DNA of 64,000 bases from Halichondria panicea (GCF_963675165.1 NC_087386.1:5462169-5526168), one strand, 5' to 3'. Counted from the first letter of the stretch, positions 46,055-59,345 are shown. Translations and numbers: made by a program. Notes: generated from the sequence alone by a model not told the origin.

Positions 46055-46600
46055 TAACCATAGATAGAGTAGAAGAGGGATTGGAAACGGAAGTACTCTC
46101 GAAGTACCATCCGTGTATCTCCGCGGTTTTAATCGAGGCTTACTTTTTAACACGAGGGCTAAACATGAATAATTCATGAGAATTGTTTTGCTCTCTGTAT
46201 AAAGAAGTCCACGAGCAGTTCTGCTGCTAAACATCAACTTTCTCTAATACTTGAGGCCATTTGGGACACAGGACACTATTTAGTTATAAAGCCTTAGCTA
46301 TATCAAAGGTACTATAGGAACACAAGCATGAAAAAGCGCTCTGTGTACCTCTAGCTACTTCACGACAATCGAGATTATATTTTCTTTGTTTCCAATTGAT
46401 ACCTACTATCAGGGGGCATGTGATTCAGTAATGGGGGTAGCTCTGAGATGTATGCTTTGGACACAATAAATTTCCCGGGCTTTTGCGGGAGTTATGAGGA
46501 GATACACGGATGGTCCCAGAGCCACTACGTAGACTTCATTGTAAAACATCACGTGAATCACTTCCGTTTCCAATCCCTCTTCTACTCTATCTATGATGTA
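46055..46600. mobile_element. fold-back element
   Basis: Arms 46056-46123 (atagatagagtagaagaggg... gtaccatccgtgtatctcc) and 46497-46598 (ggagatacacggatggtcc ... ccctcttctactctatctat) are inverted; the right arm carries a ~40-base insertion. Confidence 0.75.
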
Positions 46601-46702
46601 ACTAACTATCTATATAGGTATGGGTGTGGTTGTACGGTGTGTGTCCGTGCGTGCACAGTGTGTCTACCTGCAAGCATGTATGCGGTATGTACATATAGTG
46701 CA

Positions 46703-46853
46703 TACCGTAATCGTTCTAATTATAGAACCAGTAAAAAATAATTATTTTTCTAGAAACAATGTACAAATGATTTTATATGGTAGTATAATTATGGGCGTTA
46801 TAAAAGAGGGCGTCCTAACCGAGGCTGGTTCTATAATTAGAACGCTTACGGTA
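46703..46853. mobile_element. 151-base MITE
   Basis: Ends taccgtaatcgttctaatta... and ...taattagaacgcttacggta are inverted copies over about 30 bases. Confidence 0.85.
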
Positions 46854-46933
46854 GTTGTGTCACACTGCATGGTAGTGATCAAAGTCCTCCTCACACACTC
46901 TGCATGGAAGCTGAGATGCTCTTTAGAAATTCA

Positions 46934-48960
46934 ACACTTCTAGTTTAGCTTTCTCACCAAGATTGACAAGCTGCAAATTATAAGCATAATCATAATTATA
47001 TAATTATATATGTAACTGCATGTGCACACACCTTTCCAATCTAAAGGTAAAACAATTGTTACCATGCACACTGAAACTGAATTTTGAAGGAATGCATCAT
47101 AATTATAGATATAGCTACATAGAGTCATATTACCAGTCGTGTGCATGCAGAAATAGTAATCAATGTCTCAATGAAACAAACAAAATAATTACCTTCTTCG
47201 ATTTTAGTAGCTACATCATTGCGCTCAACAGTAGGACTCCTCAGACATTCACATATGTACGGCCATGTGACCAGATGTTTTGGATGTTTTGGATCAGAGA
47301 CTTCAAGACGCTTGTTTACCATCTTGCTTCAAAGCCATGTATCTACATGTAACTCAATCCACGTGCAGCGTCTATGTACAAATCATGCCATTTGTCTGCA
47401 ATTTCACTTTAGCTGGTATTAAATTTAAATTCTGCTCATTGTGAATTATTCATAGCGTTTCGATTCATTGCATTTTCCAATTATCTGCAAGTACACATTT
47501 TGGTGATTTTACTCTCATTCGCAGAAATAGCAGAAATTAATACTCGCGAAATATGTCACCTTAAGGTTGTGTATCTTGTGTGAAAATTGGATCAAATAGC
47601 CTCCGAGAATGAAATTAGATAGGATATAGGTAAAACCGCTAAGTGCTGCAGACATTATTCATTATAAATTATACTTACACTATGACGCTTTATCAACCGC
47701 ACACATACAGAGCACTTTGCACATTACAAACGTGTGTTAGACAATAGTAAAACTGCAATAGTAAGACGCTCAATCCCAACACTAATTTTACCCTTCCTTC
47801 AAAGAGAGATCATGCTTTAGACTTGCTAAGATGAGCACTAACTAACTCACAATGGATGACGATTGCATATTAACAGTCCAATTACGGTGTGGCTGGGAGT
47901 TTTCTATCTCCATCTCCATTTCATTTTCAATTTCAATTTGACCTCGATCCACCAATTCTTTTGTGAAACCATCTCTTTCAAGCTCCTCTCTAATTATCTG
48001 TAATAATGATAATGTTACACTGGCATGCAGGTTTATAGGCTCAACATCAACGATCAGCTACGAAATACATGCATGCATGCAACACGCATATCACTCAGGA
48101 AACCTATAACCTCTAAATGAGTGTGTAGATCCTAACAGATCACACATTTCACGTCAATTACGACAACATTACAAAGCAAGTTCTTCCTGCTAAACAGCAA
48201 TGCACTGCACATCCTCTCAGTTGTAAAACATAACATTTTACGCAAAGTAGTATACCAACTGAAACTGGATGGATCCATAGCGTTCACCAATAGGAAAGTG
48301 TCCACTAGCTCTCCAGGATCTCAAACTTTTTGCTCTGATCTGTTGCTCGAGCAAAGACTAGTCTTTGTTGATGGTCAGAGTTTAAGCTCGCAAAGTGTTG
48401 TATTTCCAGGGCTCACATTTCACATGATAAATTGTTAAGAGTTTGCGGGAGTCTCAAAGTCAGTGGCTAGGTCAAAGGATATGTGTAAGACACACGTATC
48501 GATTCCTTCAGGTAGGCAATTCTCGGGGAATTTAATTTTAATTTTTAATCCAAACTTGCTGAACTCTTGAGGTTTGTTAGTGACTTCCAAAAAAGATTCT
48601 CCAATGTGACCTGCACAGTGATTCAAACGGTATTGTACCAGAGAGCAAGCAAGCTACACTACATACACTACATACATCATTAATATTCTACTGCACAAAA
48701 TGAGCCTTAAATCACATTAAGTTTTAAAGAAATATCAATAAAACCTGGTGATGGTTTGGATTCGGTGCTATTGCGTTTCCTAATTGTTAACTCTTCATTC
48801 CTTCCAGTAGAGAACTCGCCTGAAGCTGAATAACAAACATAATTATCATCAACATAAACCATTAGCACATGCAGCATGCATGCAGCTCCATACATTTCTG
48901 TTGACAATCGAAACTGGCTGCCCAAAGAGGGGTCTCTCCCGACTGTATAATTATAAGAGG
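46934..48960 (-). pseudogene. decayed ankyrin - ZU5-like - DEATH-like gene segment
   Basis: Read on the minus strand: an ankyrin exon (about 48870-48950, GETPLWAASFDCQQKCMEL then broken); a linker exon (about 48763-48830, SGEFSTGRNEELTIRKR); and an exon at about 48435-48616 with FSKFGLKIKIKFPENCLPEG and TCVLHISFDLATDF, resembling the start of ZU5-like domains, ending at a stop. Then come an exon with acceptor ttattacag at 47998 (IIREELERDGFTKELVDRGQ) and an exon about 47190-47322 with TWPYICECLRSPTVERNDVA, which resembles the last helices of a DEATH domain (bracket WxxLxxxLRSPTV). The upstream half of that domain (about 47330-47410) is scrambled by stops. A last short exon (LGEKAKLEVLNF) stops at 46934. 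Likely the 3' part of an older version of the kinase-ankyrin gene. Confidence 0.5.
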
Positions 48961-49256
48961 AAAACAGCATGTTACAGTTGACACTAATTACCTAACAATT
49001 TACATTTTTTATACCTCCACCCACTCACTCATGTACCATCCTGGGGTGCTATAGACACAGCTTTCTGAGTGAGACAATCACTTCGCCAACTGATGGTCTC
49101 TGTTGAGATCGGTCATGGAGGCAGCTAACAACAAGAGGATAAAGAGCGTGTTTCTGCCCCATTTGGTCACCATGGACAGCATCAGTGCTTCGACGCATGA
49201 GCTCCACCTTTCCATCATCCACATACTTGATAGCATCGTCAGTTAAGTAGGAGACT

Positions 49257-49935
49257 TTATAGGGAAATCACGGATAACAGTGTGAATGATAAGATGACCG
49301 CGAATGAGAAGATATCCAGCTTGGTAGTGGAGGTGGGTGGTTCCACATGACACTCGGGAGGCATGTAGGTTGGAAGTCCCATAACATGAGGATCCGGGTC
49401 CACGTAAGTGGACTCACCCATGTCTCCGATCTTGGCAGTGAGGTCCAGTAGAGTGAGCAGGATGTTGAGAGCAGTGAGATCACGATGGATGAGGGGAGGG
49501 GTCAGAGAGTGGAGATAGTGAAGGTCCTTGGATACATAATACAGAATATGGATTTTAGTGGCGATATTCGTGTCTGGGTTGTTTTTAACGTAATCAGCTA
49601 AGTCAGAATGAAGCCTCTCCATTATTAGACTGATGTCGTTCTTATCGCGACCGTAATGGACTCCAACAAAAGTGACAATGTTGGGGTGATCCAAAACACT
49701 CAGATTATGACACTCATTTTGGAACATTGTTAAAATCCTCTCCTTCTGTTCAAGGGATTGCTCTTGGAGCAATATGTGGTGTAGCTTCTTAGCAATGCAG
49801 TCTCTTCCATTCACTGTCACTCTAAAGACACAGCCATAAGCCCCCGAGCCAGCTTTGTCCTAGCCTCCTCTAGATCCAATCCTTCCATGCACCTGGACCA
49901 CCAGAGGATCGATCAAGGTCTCTTCTTATAGCCAT
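49257..49935 (-). pseudogene. decayed TKL-like kinase copy
   Basis: Paralogue of the kinase exon at 58437-59345. The region keeps VTVNGRDCIAKKLHH with the ATP-site lysine, HRDLTALNILL and IGDMGES, but the first ~40 codons are out of frame (49850-49935: lost glycine loop, extra gatc-rich bases), and the sequence after PPECHVE changes frame and stops at 49257. The 3' part (49020-49250) is still recognisable at the DNA level. Confidence 0.85.
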
Positions 49936-50171
49936 ACTTAAAAGTACCATTAACAACCTTTACCATAGATCTACATGCACCTGTACCCAAGCTTGAGGAA
50001 AGACTGTCATAATAATAACTATGATCACACAATGATAATAACGAATTTTTCAGAAGCTAAAATGTTGGATATAAAACGCTAATGTCAACTAATCTTGTGA
50101 GTATACATGAATAACACTTGTAAAAATGTTTAATCATATATAATTATAATAAGTTTCTACAGGTAACTGGT

Positions 50172-52228
50172 TCAGTTGTCACTAGCGGTGGTGACTGTGA
50201 CCGAGGAGAGCGACTCTGCCAGGAAGACATCTGGGTTGTCAATAGCAACAAGCAACCCTGTGCACGACAAAGCAAAAAAATTAAAATTGTGCAGTATTCC
50301 TTACAAAATGAAGTTTATTATTATAGGATTGAGGTTATATACAGCATATGAACGATTCAAGCAAAATGGGTATGTCACATGGTTTAGGTGCAAGTCACAT
50401 GACTCACCCATGACATCAAGGAACTCTTGGAAGGACTCGCAAGATTGCACCTCATCTTGGAACTCTGTCAACAGCTGCAGCAACAGATCGAACCATGATT
50501 AGAATAGACAGTAACAATTGTTTAGTATGATACTTGTACCACTTTAGGGAATAGTTTACTTTAGGATGGTACGACTATATCACGAGAACACAATACACAA
50601 AAGAAGGTGAAGACATTCGTCTCTTATGATAAGAATGCGCTATAGTACTTTAGTAAAGGGGACCTAACACCAAACACGAAAGGCAACAACAATCAACAAC
50701 AAGATCGAAGTAGATACTTCTGAATCTGAACATACATGTGCACAACGTATTTTTGTATTTTTCAGGCCAACTTGTCAAAAGATTAAATATTGCATTTATT
50801 GAACACTCCAACAAATATTTAATTTCCATACAGATCATAATGGCAGCTGTACCTTGTCGCTAGCTTCCAGCAAGGTGCTATCATTGGTCCGGACGTGCTC
50901 TAGTAGAGCTGTGGGCAGGTCACTACCAGACACTGACAGTGTGGTCTTGAGGACTCGGTGTAGACTGTCCACTAGTGAGAACATCATTAGCAGTGGCTTG
51001 TACACCGAGAACTCTGCCGGGGAGGACGAGGAGAGGCTGTGGGGGGTATATGTGGGTGGAGCCATGGATGAATGAGTACATGTGTATGTGCGTGTGAATA
51101 ATAAAGCCAGTCACTATAAAATTATCATAGTTGTATTTCGAAGATTTGTTGGCTGACTTAAAAAGAGTACGGTAACTACAATATTAATCAGATCTAGAGA
51201 TGTTGTTCCATAGACCCACCTCTTGATGAGGGAGGAGCTACTGTTCCTGGCATGGGCTAACACTAACAGTCTCTTGAGGATGGTGGTCCGATGCTCCTCC
51301 CACTCACTCAACGACTGGATGAACAGTGACACCACCAGCTGGTACTGGGGACCGTCCAACTAGTGGAGGGGGGGGGGGCCAAAGATCAAAAGTCACGTAT
51401 CATAAACTATTTTGCCATAAGAGTTAACATACAGCAGTAGAAGGTGCAGCAATATTATGGCTATTGTGCATATGCTGACATATTACTATTATAGCAAACA
51501 ATACTTATAGTGTAGGGTCGACAACATTTGTAACCACTTGTGTTCACCTCGTAAGCGGAGGAGACCCAGGTGTCAGGAGCAGCTGCCAGGAAGGTTGCTA
51601 GGTTCCTCTCCTCTCTCTGGTAGCAGTGACTCCTGTGCAGGGTGGCAGAACAAAGCAAGATAATGTACACTATAAGATATAAATTGTAAGTCCCCAATCA
51701 ATATAAGAGGGTATTATGAGCTTAGAATGCAATGAAGAGAATAATGTATTGCTTACTAACACTTATCCCACACAAGTCATATCTTTTTAATGCCTAAAAG
51801 AAAGCTAAAAAATGGGCATTGAAGACACTATAATCAAACTTTTGAGAAGAAATATTAATTCGCTTACACACAAAAACAGGTTTAGCATGCAGGCCACATT
51901 AATTAGTTAGTGCTCACAGGTTCATGACGTGTGCTCCGACATGAAGGTAGTAGGGGAGCAGGTGCATGTTGCTCTGTGGACCGCCCCCTCCACTTTCCCC
52001 ACTGAAGGACTTTTCGTACGCAAACCGGACCAGAATCGAAGTAGTCGATTGTCGTGAGCGAGGGTATGGAAGGAGGGGTCAAATAGTCCCGTACACTCTT
52101 GTAGGTAGCTGTGGAACCTGGAGGTGTGTGTGTGGGTGGGATATTACCAGCCTACAGTATTTAGCTCGATAGAAATAGCTGACAATGTGTCTAGACAGTA
52201 TAGATCATACATTGCAGAACTGGAGAAG
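50172..52228 (-). pseudogene. truncated duplicate of the UBR4 C-terminal region
   Basis: Collinear with 59695-61760 at high identity, including introns. Exons: HDVRL-type exon at about 51905-52110, [19 protein letters not shown] (about 51550-51630), [20 protein letters not shown] (51210-51360), [20 protein letters not shown] (50840-51040), [19 protein letters not shown] (50410-50480) and [10 protein letters not shown] ending at the stop 50172-50174. The first of these carries five extra bases near 52035-52045, destroying its frame. No upstream UBR4 exons (hemiRING, etc.) are present; homology ends near 52228, where ankyrin 3' flank begins. Confidence 0.88.
51360..51382. repeat. poly-G tract
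   Basis: gtggagggggggggggcc lies in an intron of the UBR4 duplicate; the genuine gene has a shorter, mixed stretch (60690-60712). Confidence 0.7.
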
Positions 52229-52597
52229 TGTATTTGGTAAAGATCATTAAGTATGAAACAACATTTTTAATACAGAAACCACCTCAGTCTCACTTTTCAA
52301 TCAGGAACACCTATAAGAGAATTTGTAGGAAAGGCAGCACTGAAATAATAGCTAGCTGGAGTATACATATAGATCTAGTTATTTATACAGGGTAACCGGT
52401 TTTTGAGTGGGAAATAAAAGCGTTATCATAGTCATAACTTAACTATGATCATACGTACAATAATTATGTATGAACATTGGATACAATACACTAACGTCAA
52501 CTACTCTTGAGTTCAAATATATATAATGATGATTGTATAAAAATCAATTGCTAGTTGCCATTGCAACCACAGACAACACACTTAACAAAGTGCAGAG
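52229..52597. other. 3' flank of the kinase-ankyrin gene, start of the duplication unit
   Basis: From about 52237 the sequence matches 32570-32860 (aagagaatttgtaggaaagg and cagcactgaaa are shared), i.e. the 3' flank of the other ankyrin array. The switch from UBR4 homology to this flank at about 52228-52250 marks a duplication junction. Confidence 0.7.
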
Positions 52598-55500
52598 TCA
52601 GTGTAGTAGTTCACACACTTGAGTGTGTCCATTCCTACTAGCCACATCATAGGCAGTACGTCCGTCCTGTATAGTGGGTATGTGAGCAGTTAGTGATGAA
52701 AGGAAAACATTCGTACAGCAGGAAATTTTCGTGTGGCGCAAAACATTTCGGTTTTTCGAGGGCAGAGCAAAGGATATAAACTCACACACACCGGTATTTC
52801 ACATGCAATGCTGGGTTTCCTGGCATTGAACATGAATATCATTGTCCGCAAATATTTCTTCTGAGAGCTCTCGAGCCAAATATAAAAAATTTTCTGCTAT
52901 GCAGTAGTTAGACAACAAAAATCATAACAATAAGGAAACAACATGTAACAACTATATAATAAGTGGATACAATCGTTATTTCGGTGATAAACACATGCTA
53001 TAAAGTCATGTTACAGTAGATGTTATAATAATGTGACTCACATTATTCTGGATGTGGACGTCAGCCTTGGCCTCTAACAACATTCTAAAAACTCCACAGT
53101 GACCCTCCTGACTGGCCATGTACAATGCTGTGGCTCCATCATTCTGCATGTACACATCCAAATAATTACTAACAGACAAGCAGTAAATCTCACCTTATAT
53201 TGAATGTCAACTTTAGCTTTTGCAGCGATTAACAATTCCACTGCCCTCACATGACCATTCTGAGCAGCTACAATCAACGCAGTGGCTCCATCCTGTACAG
53301 TGTCAAGATAGTGTGAGCAGGTGAACCATCACTCATCACAAACCCACTCATTATACAATATCACATGCAATGACCTAACGTCAGGGGATACCAACTAGCT
53401 GGTCTTTACACAAACATGACTGAAGTCCATTTGCATTGAGTTCGACCCCGGAAGTTATGTGGTCAATTATGGCTTTATTTATGCTTTATGTGGTGACAAG
53501 TATGCATGCTTCTACATGGACAATTCGCTATAAGTGAAGCTATCAGATAAAAGCGTTTTTAACAAGGAGGTTATACGTTAAACCTTGAAATTCAGTGAAT
53601 TATGAAGGTCAATTGACACAAATAGACTTTAGCAACACAGGCAACAGAACATGGGGAGGCTCTGTGGCTAGTGGCCTTTGAGATGTGTGTATAGCTACTT
53701 ACACTCACCTCATTGGGTACATCAACATTGGCCCCAGCATCGATTAGGAGCTCCATACATTTCTGGTGACCATAGAAACTGGCTGTCCAAAGAGGGGTCT
53801 CTCCCGACTGTACATAGGGAGAAAACAATGTAAACAGCATGTTGTGGGAAAAGTGTTGACAGTTAGCCTTGGCTGTTAATTAAGACTATTTCTTACTGGT
53901 TGCAATACAGACTTGTCTGGTTGTCCTGTTATAGACCATAAACCATATAATTATATATCACAGCAACTGGACCAGCTAATTGTACACTCTCCACTACTCA
54001 GTCTACTCATACACAGAGGTGACAGTACACACACTCAACCATGGAGGAATCAACAGAGTACACAAACACCACCATGCAGCGTGACTCACATTAGTCTTGA
54101 TTTGGACGTCAGCTTTGGCCTCCAACAACATTCTAACAACTACATAGTGACCATTCTTACTGGCCATGTACAACACAGTGGTTCCATCCTGTACACATCC
54201 AAATAATCACTGAGTTGCAGACAAGCGGTAAATCTCACCTTTGCTTGAATGTTAACATGAGCTTTTGCTGCAATCAACAATTCAACTGCCTTCACATGAC
54301 CATTCTGAGCAGCTACAATCAACGCAGTGGCTCCATCCTGTACAGAGTCAAGATAGTGTGAGCAGGTGAACCATCACTTATCACAGACCCACTCATTAAA
54401 CAATATCACATGACTAACTAATGTCAGGGCAGGGTTTCACACAGGATTTTTAGCTGGGAGGGGGAAACGTTTAATTCAAGGGGGTCAGGTGTCGTTCTCG
54501 AAAAAAATTTTAGCGAAATGGTTATTAAAGGTGCAAGTTGGATCTTTTTTTGTTTCAAACCTTACTAGTATACTCTTCTAAGGATTGTAGACGTTTTTAA
54601 GTAGAAAAATCATACATTTTGGTAATCATTAATTCCTAGGGGGGGGGAGGTGGCCTCTCTATGAAAACCTGCAGCAGATACACAAATACCAGTGCTCTCT
54701 ACACAAACATGACTAGCTCTGGTGTCTAATGGACTATAGGTCAACAGAACATGGGGAGGCTCTGTGGCTAGTGGCCTCTGAGATGTGTGTACAGCTACTT
54801 ACACTCACCTCTTTGGGTTCATCAACATTGGCCCCAGCATCGATTAGGAGCACCATACATTTCTGGTGACCACTGAAACTGGCTACTAAAAGAGGGGTCT
54901 CTCCCGACTGTATACATAGGAGGAAAACAATGTAAACAGCATGTTGTGGGAACTGTGTTTGTGCAACAAAACCAACCTTCTCCTGAGTGTTGACTGTAGC
55001 CTTGGCTGCTAAGAGGACCCTCACTATCTCATCATGTCCATTGTAACTGGCTGCATGCAGAGCTGTCTGGTTGTTCTGCCATAAACCATATAATTATATA
55101 TCACAGCAACTGGACCAGCTAATTTACACTCTCCACTACTAAGTCCACTCATACACAGAGGTGACAGTACACACACTCAACCAAATCAGCAGAGTACACA
55201 AACACCACCATGCAGCGTGACTCACATTAGTCTCGATATTGACATCAGTCTTGGCCTCCAACAACATTCTAACAACTCCACAGTGACCCTCCTTACTGGC
55301 CATGTACAATGCTGTGGCTCCATTCTGTACACATCCAAATAATCACTGAGTTGCAGACAAGCGGTAAATCTCACCTTTGCTTGAATGTCAACCTTAGTCG
55401 TTGCTGCAAGCAACAATTCCACTGCCCTCACATGACCATTCTGAGCAGCTACAATCAACGCAGTGGCTCCATCCTGTACAGAGTCAAGATAGTGTGAGCA

Positions 55501-58500
55501 GGTGAACCATCACTCATCACAGACCCACTCATTATACAATATCAAATGAGTGCCGTACTTCTATTGCTGTGTTTGCAAGACTACCGGATTATTAGCGCAT
55601 GCGCTTTTAGCAGAGCTCTATATACGCTTATATTCGAGAATGCGCCTATAATGCAGTCACTTTGAGCCCCACCCAGCAACCGGATGTCTCTGTGATGAGA
55701 GCTGACTCGCAAGCTGGCTAGAAAGTGAGCAAGCAAGGCATGCAGGCAACCCCTAATGGGGCAACTAATACTGCATCGTATCTCAGTTGTATGTATGTAT
55801 GTACCGTATAGCAGGTAATTTTCGGGGGACAAAATATTCGTGGTTCAGCAATATTGAGACATTTCGTGGGTAATATTTTCGTGGTTGGAGCTTGCACTGC
55901 TGGTAAAGGTAGGCAAGGTCGCTTCATTCGTGGGTAAAATATTTGTGGTCAGACCTCCAACCACGAATATTTTGCTCCACGAAAAAATTACATGCTATAC
56001 AGTATATGTCACGCTCAGGAATGTCACGCTTCAGGAATGCGGAATTGGGTGTGGCTACATTCGGTTAATCTTTACTACCTCCAAACCGATCTACTATTAG
56101 CATAATTATGCAGAGAATAAAGCTATAGCTATATAAGAGTCTCACTTGAACAAGCCAACAACGACACTACTACTCTTGAAAGCAGAGTTCTTGAGAGACT
56201 GATTCTAGCCAAAAATGTACAAGTTATGTTTATTAATTGCTATTTCATAATGAAAGCACCTCGGTGGGTATCAAAGCTACATAACATTAAAAGCTGTTTT
56301 ATACACACATTATACAATGATGAATATTAATTTTGCTGCATGCAGAATCCATCACAGGGAAACTCAAAGAGTGGGTTATGATCGACAATAATTGTTGTTA
56401 AAACGATCGATGCCAAGAGTTCAAGTTTAAAATTGATGGCTGCATCAGCAGAACCTTGCAGCGCAACTACCAATAGCTAGCGTTATAGTGTAGAGCTAGC
56501 TACTAAGTATATAGAGTAGCAACACTCAGTGGACAAGTTTTGGTACGTACTCTTCTGAAAAGGCTGCAATGGCATTCCAAGTAAGCAAAACTAGGCATAA
56601 CTCGAGAACGAAGCATCATTTTGCAAATCCATGAATTAAAATCCAAGAAAACTAGAAGCCTATAGAAACTCTTATACTTACACTTCATTGATCCTTGAGC
56701 AGCTGTAGCAGTCTACACAGTACAGAGAGACAGTCACATGCACACACATATTAAAACACATGCGCACCAAGGCATAATTATACCCAAATCTCCTCTCCTT
56801 CTTTCTCCTAAATTGTACTTAAATATAACTCTGCGCGAGGCTAATCATGCGTGTGCGTATACCTTGTACTATTATGTTACAATTCGTTTTACAGTTCATT
56901 TACATCATCATTTAAATTTACATTATAAAAACATTCATATTGACCAGGAACTTGGAATATCATTCATGTCTCACATTCTCTCAGCATGATCAGACAAGGT
57001 AACAGCATGCCCAGAGAGTCCTTCCTGATGGATATCACCATCTATAATTATAGCTATCATTCAAGAACTGTACAAGCTAATTAGCTCATAGATAAACTGA
57101 ATCAATTCTAAAATTTCACTTTCACTCATAACCTTCGCATAATTGGAAAAGCGCTTCAATTTGAGTATAAAAAGTCTGCAGTTGAGCATGCGCTTAAAAT
57201 AAATATACGCTTATGGTCGAGTAAGCGCTAATAATCCAGTTTCTGCTACCGTATTACTAGACATTTTGCTGGTGACTATCAGGAGCATTGAAACGAGCCA
57301 AATCAGCGAAAAATCATTCAATTTTTGTGTTCTGGCAAGTCTTACATGTACCAGTTGGTCCTCAGCTCGCTGACATAGTTTCCCAGACCCATTAGTTCGA
57401 ATGTTCCATCATCTAAATAACCCTTTCCATGAAGATCAATTATGCAAAATAGTTTTTGTGAAGCGGCGATCAACACTCGCAAAATTCGCTATGTTTGATG
57501 CTCGAAAAATATTCTACTAATAGTGAATATGGGTGAAATTTCCCGGAGGCGTATAATTAGAAGGGGGCTTAGAAGTATCGTAACTCCACTTAATCGTATA
57601 TGCTGTGCTATTAGCGACTGGAGAGTGCACAGCAATTAATCCTGTATCACATCTGGTGGCACATTGTCATTGATAGCGTGCAATTACCTGTCAAGTAATT
57701 GCACGCTGCAATTAGTATCCTTGCGATTGCTTGTTACTCGTGTAATCCCATATTGCACTCTTAGCCATACAAATTATTCACTACCAGTTCACGACTAGCT
57801 CTGGTGTCTAATGGACCAGGTCAACAGAACATGGGGAGGCTCTGTGGCTAGTGGCCTCTGAGATGTGTGTACAGCTACTTACACTCACCTCTCTGGGTAC
57901 ATCAACATTGGCCCCAGCATCGATTAGGAGCTCCATACGTTTCTGGTGACCATTGAAACTGGCTTCCCAAAGAGGGGTCACTCCGGACTGTACATAGGAG
58001 GAAAACAATGTAAACAGCATGTTGCGGGATACGTGTTTGTACAACAAAACCTTGGTCTGAGTGTTGACTGTAGCCTTGGCTGCTAAGAGGACCCTCACTA
58101 TCTCATCATGTCCATTGTTAATGGCCCAGTGAAGAGGAACATCCTGTAGAGACAATATCATCAACCAACGGACATATTGGCACTGTAGAGACAGTATTCC
58201 CCTCACCTTGTCTGCCTGGTTGGGATCAGCCCCACACTCCAGTAGCTCCAGAACCACACCCACATTACCCGTCTTACAAGCATCTAAAAATTCCTGGGAG
58301 AAAAATGCATTTACTAATTCACTCACACAAAAGCACCAGCACACCAACACTTAGTCTATTTAATTATAATTCTGACACAATGGACAAATATGACAATGCA
58401 CATTTATTTGATACCTCCACCCACTCACTCACGTACCATCCTGGGGTGCTGTAGACACAGCTTTCTGAGTGAGACAATCACTTCGTCAACTGATGGTCTC

Positions 58501-59345
58501 TGTTGAGGTCGGTCATGGAGGCAGCTAACAACAAGAGGATAAAGAGCGTGTTTCTGCCCCATTTTGTCACCATGGACATCAGTGCTTCGACGCATGAGCT
58601 CCTCCTTTCCTCCTATAGACTTGAAATAGTTGCGAATACTTTGAGGTACGTGGTTGACTTTAGGGAAATCTCCGATAACAGTGTGAATGATAAGATGACC
58701 GAATGAGAAGATGTCCAGTTTGGTAGTGTAGGTGGGCCGTTCCACACGACACTCGGGAGGCATATAGCCTACATTTCCCGGGGTGCTTGTTAGAACAATT
58801 TGAGTCAATCTCTCCAGATCAACGTATCTGGAGACACCCAGGTCTCCGATCTTGGCAGTGAGGTCCTCAGTGAGCAAGATGTTGGGAGCAGTGAGGTCAC
58901 GATGGATGAGGGGAGGGGTCAGAGAGTGGAGATAGTGAAGGCCTTTGGATACATCATACAGGATATGGATTCTAGTGGCGATATTCGTGTCTCGATGGGT
59001 TTCAACGAAATTGGCCAAGTCAGAATTATGAAGCCTTTCCATTATTAGACTGATGTCGTTCTTATCGCGGCCGTAATGGACTCCAACAAAAGCGACAATG
59101 TTGGGGTGATCCAAAACACTCAGAATATGACACTCATTTTGGAACATTGTTACAATCCTCTCCCTCTGTCCAAGGTATCGCTCTTGGAGCAATATGTGGT
59201 GTAGTTTTTTAGCAATGCAGTCTCTTCCATTCACCGTCACTCTAAAGACACAGCCATAAGCCCCTGAGCCAGCTTTGTTCTCCTCTAGATCCAATCCTCC
59301 TTCCACCTGGACCACCAGAGCATCAAGGTCACTTCTTGTAGCCAT
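52598..59345 (-). CDS. TKL-like protein kinase with about 13 single-exon ankyrin repeats
   Basis: Exon 1 (58437-59345) encodes a whole kinase domain: glycine loop GSGAYGCVFR, ATP lysine in DCIAKKLH, catalytic loop HRDLTAPNILL, metal site IGDLGVS (DLG in place of DFG), GNVGYMPPE, KLDIFSFGHLI and RPSVDEVI. It then splices at QHPRM|gtacgt to ankyrin exons: ACKTGNVGVVLELLECGADP (58206-58296), VPLHWAINNGHDEIVRVLLA, GVTPLWEASFNGHQKRMELL, then across a 2.4 kb intron to GATALIVAAQNGHVRAVELL (55378-55479) and repeats in a recurring four-type order down to GRTAYDVASRNGHTQVCELL, stop at 52598-52600. Exons are about 99-102 bases, so units can be added or lost without changing frame. No signal peptide or membrane segment; cytosolic kinase with a protein-binding tail. 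Exon borders approximate. Confidence 0.82.
52706..52912. mobile_element. MITE family B copy in the last ankyrin intron
   Basis: Ends cgtacagcaggaaattttcg and aaaattttctgctatgcagt; same insertion as 33318-33523. Confidence 0.8.
55802..56004. mobile_element. MITE family B copy
   Basis: Ends taccgtatagcaggtaattt and aaaattacatgctatacagt, interior ttcgtggtt / accacgaa palindromes. Lies in the 2.4 kb intron between the third and fourth ankyrin exons. Confidence 0.85.
56005..57248. other. intron interior, no gene seen
   Basis: Part of the 2.4 kb intron of the kinase-ankyrin gene. AT-rich, no repeat family recognised and no coding exon supported. Confidence 0.4.
57249..57523. mobile_element. MITE family A, decayed copy
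   Basis: taccgtattactagacattt at the left, atgctcgaaaaatattctac at the right; interior tcttacatgt in place of the usual gatcgtgtgt. A small hairpin agcgtgcaattac / gtaattgcacgct follows at about 57676-57707. Confidence 0.7.

Noticed and set aside
50172-52228. Second functional UBR4 gene
   Set aside because: Only the last exons are present, one has a five-base frame-breaking insertion, and homology stops abruptly at about 52228.
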